From: Pseudoalteromonas prydzensis
GTDB taxonomy: Bacteria; Pseudomonadota; Gammaproteobacteria; Enterobacterales; Alteromonadaceae
NCBI RefSeq assembly: GCF_001661495.1
Contig: NZ_BDDT01000013.1
Span: forward strand, 62,001-126,000
Direction: 5' to 3'
Length of the DNA: 64,000 nt
Shown here: positions 1-8,328 of the stretch, one piece after another
Layout of the letters: each line of letters begins with the position of its first letter
Numbering within the stretch: position 1 is the stretch's first letter
Notes under the pieces: generated by a model
Databases searched by the model: none
Told to the model about the DNA's origin: nothing
The model's input: only the letters and a program-made list of their open reading frames with translations
Position numbers and translations under genes: made by a program

Positions 1-1929
1 GAAGGCCAAGTTACTGGTGATGTATTTAGCTTAAATGAAAGCGACGGCACTGGCGGTGAGTTTGGTTTAGTGTTTAATACACCATTAATTGATGATGTAT
101 TAGCAATCCGCGCTAGCGTCAATTACTACACCAACCCAGGTTATATTGATTATAAATACGTAGTGCAAAACCCTGGTGTATCAAACCCAAATCCTGATTT
201 TACCAACCCACAAGATGTCAGTGCTAACTTGCGTAATGTCAGTGACGTAAATGATGAACAAATTACTACAGGGCGTGTGTCACTGCGTTGGCAAGCCAGC
301 GAAGCTATCGATGCAACGCTAAACTATTTTTATCAAAAACAAGAAAATGGCGGCAACTCTACATCGCAATATAATTCATTAAGTGACAGCAGCGGCCTAC
401 AGGGGATGGTTGGCCAGTATGAAAATGCCGCGCGGATACTTGAGCCAGGTGAAGAAGAAAACGACTTATTAAGCTTAGAGATCAAAGCGGATCTAGGCTT
501 TGCAGAATTAGTATCTGCCTCTGGTTGGTCAAGCTATGAGCAATCAGGGCAACGTGACCAAACTGACCTGCTTTACGATATCTGGACTGGTTATGCAGAA
601 TTTCCAGCGTTTGTAGCGCAAACTTTGGATACTTCAAAACGTGATAGTTTCACTCAAGAAATTCGTTTAGTGTCTAACTCCGATAGTGCCTTTAACTGGA
701 TTGTCGGTGGCTATTATAACAAGCTTGAAACTCACTCAGACGATAGAGAATACACACCCGGTTTAACTGAGTTTTGGGGCGATGATATTCCAAATCTGCA
801 ACAAGACCTCGAATATATTTTAGTCAGTGACTCTGAAACCACTGAAACGGCCCTTTTTGGTGAAGTTGGCTATGCGTTTACCGATCAATTCAATGTGACG
901 CTTGGTGCGCGTTTTTACGAGTACGATGTATCCACTACATCAGGCTCAGCAACACCATTATATTCGGGTGATTTCGCGTCTCTTGATGACTTAGTAATGG
1001 AAAATGTCAGTGCTAGCGACAACGGTAATCTGTTTAAATTTAATGCCAGCTACACTTTCGATTCTGGTGTACTTGCTTACTTTACTGTAAGTGAAGGCTT
1101 TAGAATTGGTGGTGGTAACGGTATTGCACCTTGCCCAGATGTATTGCCAGATCAACAAATTGTTTGTGCATACCCAGATGAAGAAGATTATAAACCAGAT
1201 ACCACAGTAAACTATGAACTGGGTTTTAAATCGAGCTGGTTTAAAAACCGCCTACACTTTAATGCGGCATTGTTTAATGTTGATTGGAAAGATGCGCAAG
1301 TTGGTACTGCAACGGTAAATGGTCAAGAGCTAATTACCTCTAATGCTGGGGCAGCTAATTCAAAAGGCGTGGAAATTTCATCTCGCGCTATGATTGCCGA
1401 TAACTGGACGGCCTACGCCACCTACGCCTATGCCAAAGCTGAGTTAACCGAAGATGCTCCAGGTTTATTAGGCACATTAGATAAAAAGTATACACAGTAT
1501 CAAGCATACTACGATGGTGCTGACGGCGACCGCTTACCAGGCGCGCCTGAGCATCAGCTTTCATTCGGCCTGCGTTATGAGCAAGATGTACTCGATGATA
1601 AGTTACTGAGCATTAACTACGGTATGACAGCGCAAAGTGATGTGATCACTAAAGTTGGCTTAAAAGCCGATGGTGAAACGCTTGCAGGCTATGCACTGAG
1701 TAACTTATCTGCCAAGTTAACCGGTGATATGTGGTCGGCAACCATTTACGTTGATAACTTATTCGATAAGTACGCCTTTACCTCGGTACGCCGCGATAAA
1801 TCATGGGCAGGTATGGCTAAATATGAAGAGCTCAATAAAGAGCTGCCTGAGCTGCAACGTGTGTATGGTCACTACACCACTACACCGCGCACTATCGGTA
1901 TGAAGTTTACCTATAACTTTGAACTGTAA
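1..1929 (+). CDS. TonB-dependent receptor, 5' end outside window
   Basis: The frame is open from base 1, so this is the C-terminal 642 residues of a larger outer-membrane receptor; an internal GTG at 70 is not the start. What is visible is the 22-strand barrel part: alternating short polar/aromatic stretches, many Asn/Asp/Gly turns, a late 'YVDNLFDK' strand typical of TonB receptors, and a final strand ending TYNFEL. The signal peptide, TonB box and plug domain lie upstream and cannot be judged. Family members import siderophores, vitamin B12, oligosaccharides or peptides using TonB energy; the substrate is not readable here. A very strong terminator follows directly, and the next gene is a TPR-sulfotransferase, a neighbour I recall seeing beside such receptors in Alteromonadales. 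Confidence 0.93.
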   Translation, partial: EGQVTGDVFSLNESDGTGGEFGLVFNTPLIDDVLAIRASVNYYTNPGYIDYKYVVQNPGVSNPNPDFTNPQDVSANLRNVSDVNDEQITTGRVSLRWQASEAIDATLNYFYQKQENGGNSTSQYNSLSDSSGLQGMVGQYENAARILEPGEEENDLLSLEIKADLGFAELVSASGWSSYEQSGQRDQTDLLYDIWTGYAEFPAFVAQTLDTSKRDSFTQEIRLVSNSDSAFNWIVGGYYNKLETHSDDREYTPGLTEFWGDDIPNLQQDLEYILVSDSETTETALFGEVGYAFTDQFNVTLGARFYEYDVSTTSGSATPLYSGDFASLDDLVMENVSASDNGNLFKFNASYTFDSGVLAYFTVSEGFRIGGGNGIAPCPDVLPDQQIVCAYPDEEDYKPDTTVNYELGFKSSWFKNRLHFNAALFNVDWKDAQVGTATVNGQELITSNAGAANSKGVEISSRAMIADNWTAYATYAYAKAELTEDAPGLLGTLDKKYTQYQAYYDGADGDRLPGAPEHQLSFGLRYEQDVLDDKLLSINYGMTAQSDVITKVGLKADGETLAGYALSNLSAKLTGDMWSATIYVDNLFDKYAFTSVRRDKSWAGMAKYEELNKELPELQRVYGHYTTTPRTIGMKFTYNFEL

Positions 1930-1945
1930 ACAATACGAGTTTATA

Positions 1946-1976
1946 AAAAGCCTTGGCGTTTTACGCCAAGGCTTTT
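1946..1976 (+). terminator. Strong Rho-independent terminator after TonB receptor
   Basis: A perfect 14-bp stem (1946-1959 with 1963-1976) with a TTT loop, ending in TTTT. It lies 17 nt after the receptor stop codon. The right arm contains AAGG (1968-1971), which is the only Shine-Dalgarno-like sequence for the following gene, so the hairpin and the next ribosome-binding site overlap. Confidence 0.9.
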
Positions 1977-3506
1977 ATGCTTATAGCCATGCTGACATCG
2001 ACACAAAAACACCTGCAACAACAAATTGAACTTGCTATTAATCATGGCAAGCTTAACGACGCGCATTTATTACTGGTCAGTAATATCAAACGCGCCTCAG
2101 ATGATCACTTTAGTTATTTTTTACTGGCGCAAGTAAACGTTGCAGCAAACGATATTAGCAAAGCAAATAAACTCTTAAGCAAAGCGATTAGTATTGTACC
2201 TCTACCTTTATATTTTGCTCACTCAGCCAAACTCGCCGTACTCAATGGGCAGTTGTTAGATGCGCAGCAACATATAACTGAAGCAATAAAATATCTACAG
2301 TATGAAGCGATTGAATGCGATTTAATTGCTAATGTATTAACGCGCCTAGGACATTATCAACTCGCGCTAGAGTGGCAATTACGTGCTCACCAACATGCTC
2401 CTACAAACCCGCAGATCAGTTATAACTTAGCAGTGGCATATAAAATAATGGGGCAATTTAGTGATGCGCAACAACTATTGCACACATTAACACAACAGCA
2501 GCCGCAGTATTTTCAAGCTCACTATTCACTTGCTGAACTTAATAATAACAAGCAGGCTAAACAGCATTTACAACAGCTTTTAACTTTAACCGAATACGCT
2601 AAAACACCGATGCAGCAACAATTTTTGCACCATGCGATTGCACTCAATTACGAACACTGCGCTGATTATAAGCAAGCTTTTGCGCACTTTAGTGCCAGTA
2701 AGCAAGCAATCTCTCAGCATATAAAATATGATGCAAAAACCCACCGTAAATTTTGCGAGCAGCTGATAGCACTGAGTAATGATTATAACCCGCGCACAAG
2801 CGACAGCGACTTTACCCCGTTATTTGTGGTTGGCATGCCACGCTCAGGCACAACCTTGCTAGAGAAAATAATCAACCAAGCAACACAAGTACAAGGAGTT
2901 GGCGAACTTAATGATATTGCCCAGCTTTGCCAAGACAGTCATGCTCAAGTACTAAATAATGCAGTGCTCAATGGGGTATATAAAAATACAGCATTAACAG
3001 CGCAGCTAAACCAATATCAACAACGTATTAATCAGCTTGTGGCCGCAGATCTGCGTAGTTGCGATAAACAACCATTTAATTTTTACTATATCGATTTAAT
3101 ATTAGCGGCTTTCCCAAAGGCTAAAATCATTTGCATGCAACGAGGCAAAGAAGCCAGCTGTATTGCTAACTACCGCCAACTATACAGCCCAGCTAGTGCG
3201 TTTCATCACTATAGCTATAAGCTGCAAGATATTGATAGTTTTTATCAAGACTACAGCGATTTGATCACTCATTTTGCAACAAAGCACCCTGTGAATGTAA
3301 TGATCATGCAATACGAAACCTTAGTCTCAGAGCCAATAACAAGCACACAGCAACTCTATGATTTTTGTGATTTACCTTGGCAGGCTCAGTGCCTTGATTT
3401 TTATCAGCAACACAGTCCGTCAGCAACGGCGAGCAAAGTACAAGTGCGCCAGCCTCTTAATAGCAAAGGGATTAATTACTGGCAGCACTATGCGTTTGCA
3501 CTTTAA
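1977..3506 (+). CDS. TPR-repeat sulfotransferase family protein
   Basis: About 509 aa. Residues 1-240 form helical TPR-like repeats; residues about 278-290 hold the PAPS 5'-phosphosulfate loop (VGMPRSGTTLLE), and near residue 383 'MQRGKEASCIANYRQ' resembles the 3'-phosphate-binding segment. It ends in the family's usual 'VRQPLNSKGI..W..Y' motif. The predicted role is transfer of sulfate from PAPS to an unknown acceptor, protein or small molecule. The start is uncertain: an in-frame TTG at 1953 lies inside the preceding terminator and is unlikely. ATG 1977 follows AAGG at 5 nt, and ATG 1989 is a second option. The stop codon overlaps the stop of convergent sseA through a shared TTAA. Confidence 0.88.
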   Translation: MLIAMLTSTQKHLQQQIELAINHGKLNDAHLLLVSNIKRASDDHFSYFLLAQVNVAANDISKANKLLSKAISIVPLPLYFAHSAKLAVLNGQLLDAQQHITEAIKYLQYEAIECDLIANVLTRLGHYQLALEWQLRAHQHAPTNPQISYNLAVAYKIMGQFSDAQQLLHTLTQQQPQYFQAHYSLAELNNNKQAKQHLQQLLTLTEYAKTPMQQQFLHHAIALNYEHCADYKQAFAHFSASKQAISQHIKYDAKTHRKFCEQLIALSNDYNPRTSDSDFTPLFVVGMPRSGTTLLEKIINQATQVQGVGELNDIAQLCQDSHAQVLNNAVLNGVYKNTALTAQLNQYQQRINQLVAADLRSCDKQPFNFYYIDLILAAFPKAKIICMQRGKEASCIANYRQLYSPASAFHHYSYKLQDIDSFYQDYSDLITHFATKHPVNVMIMQYETLVSEPITSTQQLYDFCDLPWQAQCLDFYQQHSPSATASKVQVRQPLNSKGINYWQHYAFAL

Positions 3507-4357
3507 CGTGTAGGACAAGGACCCGTTTCGATAGGTAATTCGTCTCGGCCGCCCCACTCACTCCATGAGCCGTCGTAAACGTGCAGATTTTCATACCCAC
3601 ATTCATCAGCAAATAACGCCAAAATGCAGGCGGTAACGCCGGAGCCACAGCTAAATTGTAAGCTCGTTTGAGAGTTTGCTTGGTCGCCAAGTACAGCGTC
3701 AAATGCAGCTTTGATAACGGTTAATGGTTTTGCTTCGCCATCATCCAATAGCTCAATAAACGGCAAAGCACGGCTATTAGGAATATGACCGCTGCGCATG
3801 CCAGCTCTAGGTTCTGCCATCTCTCCTACATAACGTTGGTAACCACGCGCATCAAGCAATACACTTTGCTCATCATCAATACCATTAAAAACCGCAGCGG
3901 CATCAATGAAATATCCGGCTCTTGGCTTAGCCGCAAAATCACCCTGGTGATGATTGTAGCTATATTCAATTTGGGTAAGATACCCGAGCGATTGCCATTT
4001 AGCTAAGCCACCACTGAGTACTTTAACATTATCAAAGCCCATGGCTTTAAACATCCACCAGCCTCGTGCGGCACTAAATAAGCCTTGGTCTTCATAAATA
4101 ATTACTAACGAATCTTTATCAACCCCCATTAACTGCATTTGCTGAGTAAACTGCTCTGCACTACACATGCTATGCGGCAACGGATTGTCTAGATCAGCTA
4201 ATTGTTTTTTAAAATCAAAGCGCTGCGCATTAGGTAACTTAGCTTCTGGTTTATACTCACCCGGTTTACCGGGGCGCACCATACCGGCATCAAAAATAAT
4301 CAGCTTGGGGTCGTTTAAGTGCGCGTTTAACCATTGGCAAGTTACGATGTTTTTCAT
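3503..4357 (-). CDS. sseA: 3-mercaptopyruvate sulfurtransferase
   Basis: A 284-aa two-domain rhodanese. The N-terminal domain (about 5-125) is non-catalytic. The C-terminal domain (about 150-280) carries the catalytic cysteine C237 in the loop CGSGVTA, and the G-S-G-V-T signature favours 3-mercaptopyruvate over thiosulfate as sulfur donor. It is a cytoplasmic enzyme that moves sulfane sulfur to cyanide or thiols and contributes to cysteine catabolism and H2S production. The start is ATG 4357. It is convergent with the sulfotransferase gene (4-nt overlap of the stop codons). The length matches E. coli SseA. Confidence 0.93.
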   Translation of the reverse strand: MKNIVTCQWLNAHLNDPKLIIFDAGMVRPGKPGEYKPEAKLPNAQRFDFKKQLADLDNPLPHSMCSAEQFTQQMQLMGVDKDSLVIIYEDQGLFSAARGWWMFKAMGFDNVKVLSGGLAKWQSLGYLTQIEYSYNHHQGDFAAKPRAGYFIDAAAVFNGIDDEQSVLLDARGYQRYVGEMAEPRAGMRSGHIPNSRALPFIELLDDGEAKPLTVIKAAFDAVLGDQANSQTSLQFSCGSGVTACILALFADECGYENLHVYDGSWSEWGGRDELPIETGPCPTR

Positions 4358-4748
4358 TGTTATCCTTTACCTATAAACCTAATGCGAAAGCCTGCTCGTT
4401 TTATTCTCGAGCACATGTTAGTAATTTTGCCAGCTTCTATTGCCACTGTAAATACACTTGAAATACTCTTGAAATACTCTTGAAGTACTCTTTAACTCTA
4501 ATACAGTAAGTACCTTACGTTATGAAATTATATTAAGAATCTATTTAGCCATTAATTGACCGAATGGATAAAATCGACGTTTAAAAAGTCAAAATGAACT
4601 AAGCACGATCTCAATTGAGTTATATTTTAAGGATTATTAATCATCGAACTCGTATATAATTAACTGGAATTCTGGTTACTTACACTTAGTACAGAAGTTG
4701 CAGCTTTCACTAATTCAAAAATTACAATGATACTTAGAGTTAAGTCTA
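4358..4748. other. AT-rich intergenic region before GT9 gene
   Basis: 391 bp without a gene. It must hold the sseA promoter (minus strand) and the promoter of the GT9 gene (plus strand). A perfect TATAAT lies at 4655-4660, but I see no good -35 at the right spacing. It also contains three 11-bp direct repeats at 4457-4489. Nothing else was recognised. Confidence 0.6.
4457..4489. repeat. Three tandem 11-bp repeats
   Basis: Unit CTTGAAATACT at 4457-4467 and 4468-4478, then CTTGAAGTACT at 4479-4489 (one mismatch). One turn of helix per unit, upstream of sseA on its minus strand. It may be a regulator-binding array or simple slippage; the sequence alone cannot decide. Confidence 0.75.
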
Positions 4749-5759
4749 ATGAAAGAAAAAAATACTACAATAACCGCAAGCCAGATAATAGGCGATATTT
4801 TGGTTGTGCTGCCAAAATTTATCGGTGATGCTGTCAATTGTACATCTGCATTGCAACTTATTAAGAAACAATACCCTACAAACAGTATTATTGTATTCGT
4901 CAGGCCTTACTTAGCTGAGATGTTTAAACGCGAGACTGACTACTCAGTTATCGTCGATGAGCGCTTTGATAATAAAAAACCAATCTCTATGTGGGCACAA
5001 GCTAAAATACTAAAAAACGCTAACATTGGGCTTGCGGTCATAATACGTAACTCTCTTTCAGAAGCTATGCTCTGCTTTTTGGCTAATATCAAATATCGTA
5101 TTGGTTATGCCAAAAATGGCCGCTCACCACTGTTAACTCACAAGCTAAAATTAGACGAAAATCATCACTATCTATTTCGGTATTGTCGGCTCATCAATGA
5201 GACTCATGGCAACCCATTTAGCTCTATACCAAAAACAAAGCTGATAACAAAGCCAAGTTTGTTGGTGTCAAAACAAAGTGAAAAGGCTATTGGGGTTTAT
5301 TTGGGTGGGCAGAATAAAGGCTTTCGCCACTACCCCACCTCATTGGCATTAACAGCATTGAGTGATATTGCCAAACAGCTTGACTGCCACTTCTATATTT
5401 TTGGTGATAATAGTGAACTTGCCGACGCCCAGCAATTGCAGACACAACTTAACCAACAACAGATTAACGCTACACTCCTTGCTGGTAAAACGTCGATAGT
5501 CACTATGATTGATGCCATCGCACAGATGGACTTATTCGTAACAATTGACTCTGGTCCTATGCATATTGCAGCGGCACTAGGCGTGCCGTTTGTGGCGCTT
5601 GTCGGGCTAGGCACCTCACCATGGAGTATTGTCGCCCCCAAAGTTAATAATTCTATTGCTTTAGTCGCAAATGGAGACCAGCTACTGGAAAGTGATATTA
5701 TTAAAGAAATAACGCCTACTAATATAAGTGATGCTGTTTTAACGCTTCTGTTGGATTAA
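4749..5759 (+). CDS. Glycosyltransferase family 9 (heptosyltransferase-like)
   Basis: 336 aa, GT-B fold. Residues 17-37 hold 'LVVLPKFIGDAVNCTSAL', the usual first strand/helix of ADP-heptose:LPS heptosyltransferases. Around 183-196 is the 'YLGGQNKGFRHYP' acceptor/donor loop, and 265-287 contains DSGPMHIAAALG, the family's D-(S/T)-G-P-xH nucleotide-sugar motif. It probably adds a heptose or related sugar to LPS or another surface glycan at the inner membrane. It is separate from the main core cluster at 44.6-52.1 kb and sits in an AT-rich patch with a GT25 gene, which suggests a strain-variable surface-sugar addition. Its stop codon lies exactly at the edge of a decayed globin-gene fragment. 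Confidence 0.85.
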   Translation: MKEKNTTITASQIIGDILVVLPKFIGDAVNCTSALQLIKKQYPTNSIIVFVRPYLAEMFKRETDYSVIVDERFDNKKPISMWAQAKILKNANIGLAVIIRNSLSEAMLCFLANIKYRIGYAKNGRSPLLTHKLKLDENHHYLFRYCRLINETHGNPFSSIPKTKLITKPSLLVSKQSEKAIGVYLGGQNKGFRHYPTSLALTALSDIAKQLDCHFYIFGDNSELADAQQLQTQLNQQQINATLLAGKTSIVTMIDAIAQMDLFVTIDSGPMHIAAALGVPFVALVGLGTSPWSIVAPKVNNSIALVANGDQLLESDIIKEITPTNISDAVLTLLLD

Positions 5760-5890
5760 ATCTTAATTATCTCAGCTCTCTACGATACCACTTTCGCGAG
5801 TATTTTATTTTGTACTGTATGATCAATCTTTTACTCATTCATTGCATTAATAAGCAAATCGACTACATGGTTGAAGTCCGCTTCGGTGAT
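5757..5890 (-). pseudogene. Decayed 3' fragment of truncated haemoglobin gene
   Basis: Bases 5761-5890 align without gaps to 7081-7210, the 3' end of the intact truncated-haemoglobin gene; I count 17 mismatches in 130 (about 87% identity). Read on the minus strand it gives ITEADFNHVVDLLINAMNE followed by a stop where the intact copy has a Gln codon, with a second in-frame stop further on. There is no upstream part: homology ends exactly where the MITE-like element starts (5889). It is therefore a dead duplicate of the globin C-terminus in the same orientation as the live gene. Confidence 0.88.
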
Positions 5891-6050
5891 ACCAATCGTG
5901 TTAAGTTACTGACCATTTATAGCGACAGATAAATGCAGTGATAACAAGGCAAAAATTTCGTTATTCAGTTGTTCTAAATCAGAAATTTTTAACGCCTGTA
6001 GCGTCAGGTTTAATCCCTCAAAATGATTTAGTATTATTGCGGATTGGTAT
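5889..6050. mobile_element. MITE-like element with 9-bp inverted ends
   Basis: 162 bp bounded by ATACCAATC (5889-5897) and GATTGGTAT (6042-6050), perfect inverted terminal repeats. The left end coincides with the point where homology to the globin gene stops, as expected if the element inserted in the duplicated fragment. There is no transposase. A leucine-rich 56-codon frame (minus, 6076-5906) crosses it but has no ribosome-binding site and is probably accidental. A similar end-like string, TATACCAATT, occurs at 19041-19050. The family is unknown to me. No clear target-site duplication is visible. Confidence 0.6.
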
Positions 6051-6238
6051 AAGAGCGAAGCTATGAATCGCAGCATATGCTAGCGAAAACCCACTAAAAT
6101 TCAGTTAATTTACTAAAACAAAAAACTCATTACCATATAAGTACAATTAATTAGATTAACAACATCGACTTATTATTCTAAAAAACAAAATTAAATGTTA
6201 AACTTTCGTTAGTATTATATTTTTATAGCTTCAAAATT

Positions 6239-6991
6239 ATGTCTATCCCACTTTATATTATTAATATGCAAGGCTGTGAAGATCGCTGGCATACAACTCA
6301 AACACGATTAAATAGTATAGGCATGGAAGCTAAACGTTTTAGCGCAACAGTAGGTAAACAGCTCAGCGAAACAGAGCTGCAAACTTGGTATTGCCCAAGT
6401 AAAAATAAAAAGTACTATCATCGAGACTTAACAAAAGGTGAGATTGGTTGCTATGTTAGCCATATGCGTATTTGGCAAAAAATGGTCGACGAAAATATTG
6501 CTGTTTGCGTGATACTCGAGGATGATTTATTTATCCAACCTCACTTAAAAAATGTCATAGAAGCGACTCTTGAATTACAACACTGGGATTTAATTAAACT
6601 CTCTGATAACCGTGATTTTCCATTTATTGATACAGCAACACTACAAGACGGCTTAACTTTGGGCAATTATAAAAAAGCGCCCAATGGCACACAGGGCTAT
6701 ATTATAAGCTTAGCTGGTGCTAAAAAGCTGTTAACTCGTAAGCCATTTTACAGACCTGTTGATGTAGATATGCAATTTCATGGTGAAGTTGGGCTACAGA
6801 TGGTGGGCATCAAACCATACCCTTTAGCAGAAGACAGAAACTTTGAAAGTGAGATCGCAAATGCTAATACAGGCTCTCATTCTAATCGCAGTACATTGTT
6901 AAGAAATTTAAAACATAGGATCCGCCTCTATATACAGCGAAGAGATAAAACAGCAGATCTAGCAAATATAACGGCTGATGAAAGCCATTGA
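6239..6991 (+). CDS. Glycosyltransferase family 25 (LPS sugar transferase)
   Basis: 250 aa. The N-terminus 'IPLYIINMQGCEDRW' is the GT25 hallmark (usually I-x-(V/L)-INL-x(4)-DR). 'GEIGCYVSH' (67-75) and 'ILEDDLFI' (92-99) are the conserved acceptor/DXD-like segments. Family members add galactose, glucose or other sugars to LPS core or capsule; this donor and acceptor are unknown. The C-terminal 30 residues are basic, which suggests membrane association. It is flanked by two same-orientation copies of the globin 3' end (5761-5890 decayed, 7081-7210 live), as if it were a cassette. No good Shine-Dalgarno precedes ATG 6239, and the upstream 188 bp are very AT-rich. Confidence 0.85.
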   Translation: MSIPLYIINMQGCEDRWHTTQTRLNSIGMEAKRFSATVGKQLSETELQTWYCPSKNKKYYHRDLTKGEIGCYVSHMRIWQKMVDENIAVCVILEDDLFIQPHLKNVIEATLELQHWDLIKLSDNRDFPFIDTATLQDGLTLGNYKKAPNGTQGYIISLAGAKKLLTRKPFYRPVDVDMQFHGEVGLQMVGIKPYPLAEDRNFESEIANANTGSHSNRSTLLRNLKHRIRLYIQRRDKTADLANITADESH

Positions 6992-7075
6992 ATATTAAAG
7001 GTTAAGTTAAACTAAAAATTAGCCCTGTTATATGTTAACCATAATCTGGATACCGCAATGGATTGCTTCTGCTTA

Positions 7076-7495
7076 CTAAATCTTAATTATCTGCGATCTC
7101 AATGGTGCCATTTTCGCGAGTATTTTATTTTGTACTGAATGAGCAATATTTTGCTCATTCATTGCATTAATAAGTAAGTCGACTACATGATTAAAGTCCG
7201 CTTCGGTTATGTGCATGCCGGTGTGGATCTCCACCATACTATCGCGCGTGTACTCACAAGGGCCATCAGTTAGCACACACAAATGATTGATAAAACCCGC
7301 TCGAAAATGGCTAATATTGGCGTGCTCAAAGTAGTGAATTATCTGCTCATCATTGCCGATTTGATTAATAAAGCTGTCGACTAATCTTTCTAGCCCTGCT
7401 TTTCCATCGAGTTGCTGATACAAGGTTAAGTTAGCCATATTTGAACAAGCACTGAGTAGCATAGTAAAAATTATTATTGTTATAAATTTTAACAT
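7076..7495 (-). CDS. Lipoprotein group 1 truncated haemoglobin
   Basis: 139 aa from ATG 7495, which overlaps the DUF3034 stop as TGATG (translational coupling); an upstream GTG would lie inside that gene. Residues 1-17 are a lipoprotein signal with lipobox LSAC (C17). The rest is a 2-on-2 globin: 'LYQQLDGKAGLERLVDSF' (helices A/B), 'LTDGPCEYTRDSM' (E-F region) and 'EIHTGMHI' with H91 as the likely proximal haem ligand. The B10 tyrosine common in this family (F-Y) reads F42-I43, so ligand stabilisation may differ. Predicted to sit in the periplasm anchored to a membrane, it may bind O2 or NO or carry out redox chemistry. It is the last gene of the cupredoxin/c-di-GMP operon. Confidence 0.88.
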   Translation of the reverse strand: MLKFITIIIFTMLLSACSNMANLTLYQQLDGKAGLERLVDSFINQIGNDEQIIHYFEHANISHFRAGFINHLCVLTDGPCEYTRDSMVEIHTGMHITEADFNHVVDLLINAMNEQNIAHSVQNKILAKMAPLRSQIIKI

Positions 7496-8328
7496 CACCA
7501 ATATCCTGTTACCGATAAATACCAACCTGTTTGATCTGGCGCCCCCGCGATACTGCCTAAATCAAGGTATGCTGCGGTAACGCTCACATATTTATTAGGC
7601 ATCCAAGCGACAAACAAATCTTGCCAATCTTGCTCACCTAGCCCTAAGTTATTTGATTTTTGTCGATATTCAACACCCACTGCAATTTCTCGACTTAAGA
7701 AAATCGCGGTACTACCTTCAAATAATAACTTTTCGCTGCCATTGGTTCCACCGTAGCCAAGTAAACCTAGCTGATTTGCTTCGCTATAGCGCGTGGTTAT
7801 GTTCCAGAACCAGTTATAACCTGCGATAGCACCTAAATGTAATTTACTCGCCGCTAAGTAAATATCGGTACCAGAGGTATCCTCAGCGCCGACAAGTGTA
7901 GCAACGGTGCCATCATCAAGAGACTTATGCTGCGCACCGAGTGTTAGCTGTGGCCAATCACTATAGACAATATCGCCATAGAGCCTAACTTTAACACCTG
8001 TAACTGCTTGTTCTATTTCAGTATCAAGTGCTGGTACCGCAAAGTTTTGCTGTGCATAGCTAAGCTCAACACGATTAAATAAATTAATTTGCGCACCGCA
8101 TACATCAAGGCTGTAATCAGTCACATCTGCACGACTGCAAAAGCCATTGACAGCAAATTCATCTTCGCTGGCATAACCGGCAAGCTGTGCCCAAGGTACA
8201 ATGCCGCCGCCTCCGCTGCCCTCTATTTGCGATACCCCAGGCGTTGCTAACAACTTACCTTGCGACGCAAAAGAATCAAAAACAGCGAATGTGGTAACGC
8301 AGACCAATAATAATTTAAGCCTGTTCAT
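7495..8328 (-). CDS. DUF3034 family protein (exported, barrel-like)
   Basis: 277 aa. It starts at ATG 8328, inside the end of the upstream GGDEF-EAL gene (14-nt overlap), followed by a signal peptide ending near FDSFA. The mature part has the 'GVSQIEGSGGGGIVPWAQLAGY' opening and the alternating-residue strands of the DUF3034 family; many Tyr/Trp and a terminal 'SVTGYW' suggest a small outer-membrane beta-barrel. No function is established for the family. Its fixed place between a c-di-GMP enzyme and a lipoglobin suggests a role in the same envelope signalling or redox process. It overlaps the globin start by one base. Confidence 0.8.
   Translation of the reverse strand: MNRLKLLLVCVTTFAVFDSFASQGKLLATPGVSQIEGSGGGGIVPWAQLAGYASEDEFAVNGFCSRADVTDYSLDVCGAQINLFNRVELSYAQQNFAVPALDTEIEQAVTGVKVRLYGDIVYSDWPQLTLGAQHKSLDDGTVATLVGAEDTSGTDIYLAASKLHLGAIAGYNWFWNITTRYSEANQLGLLGYGGTNGSEKLLFEGSTAIFLSREIAVGVEYRQKSNNLGLGEQDWQDLFVAWMPNKYVSVTAAYLDLGSIAGAPDQTGWYLSVTGYW

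Noticed and set aside
1953-1976. TTG start for the sulfotransferase
   Set aside because: It would lie inside the terminator stem; ATG 1977 or 1989 is more plausible.
5906-6076. 56-codon Leu-rich minus-strand frame across the MITE-like element
   Set aside because: It spans an element boundary, has no ribosome-binding site and no recognisable relative; treated as chance.
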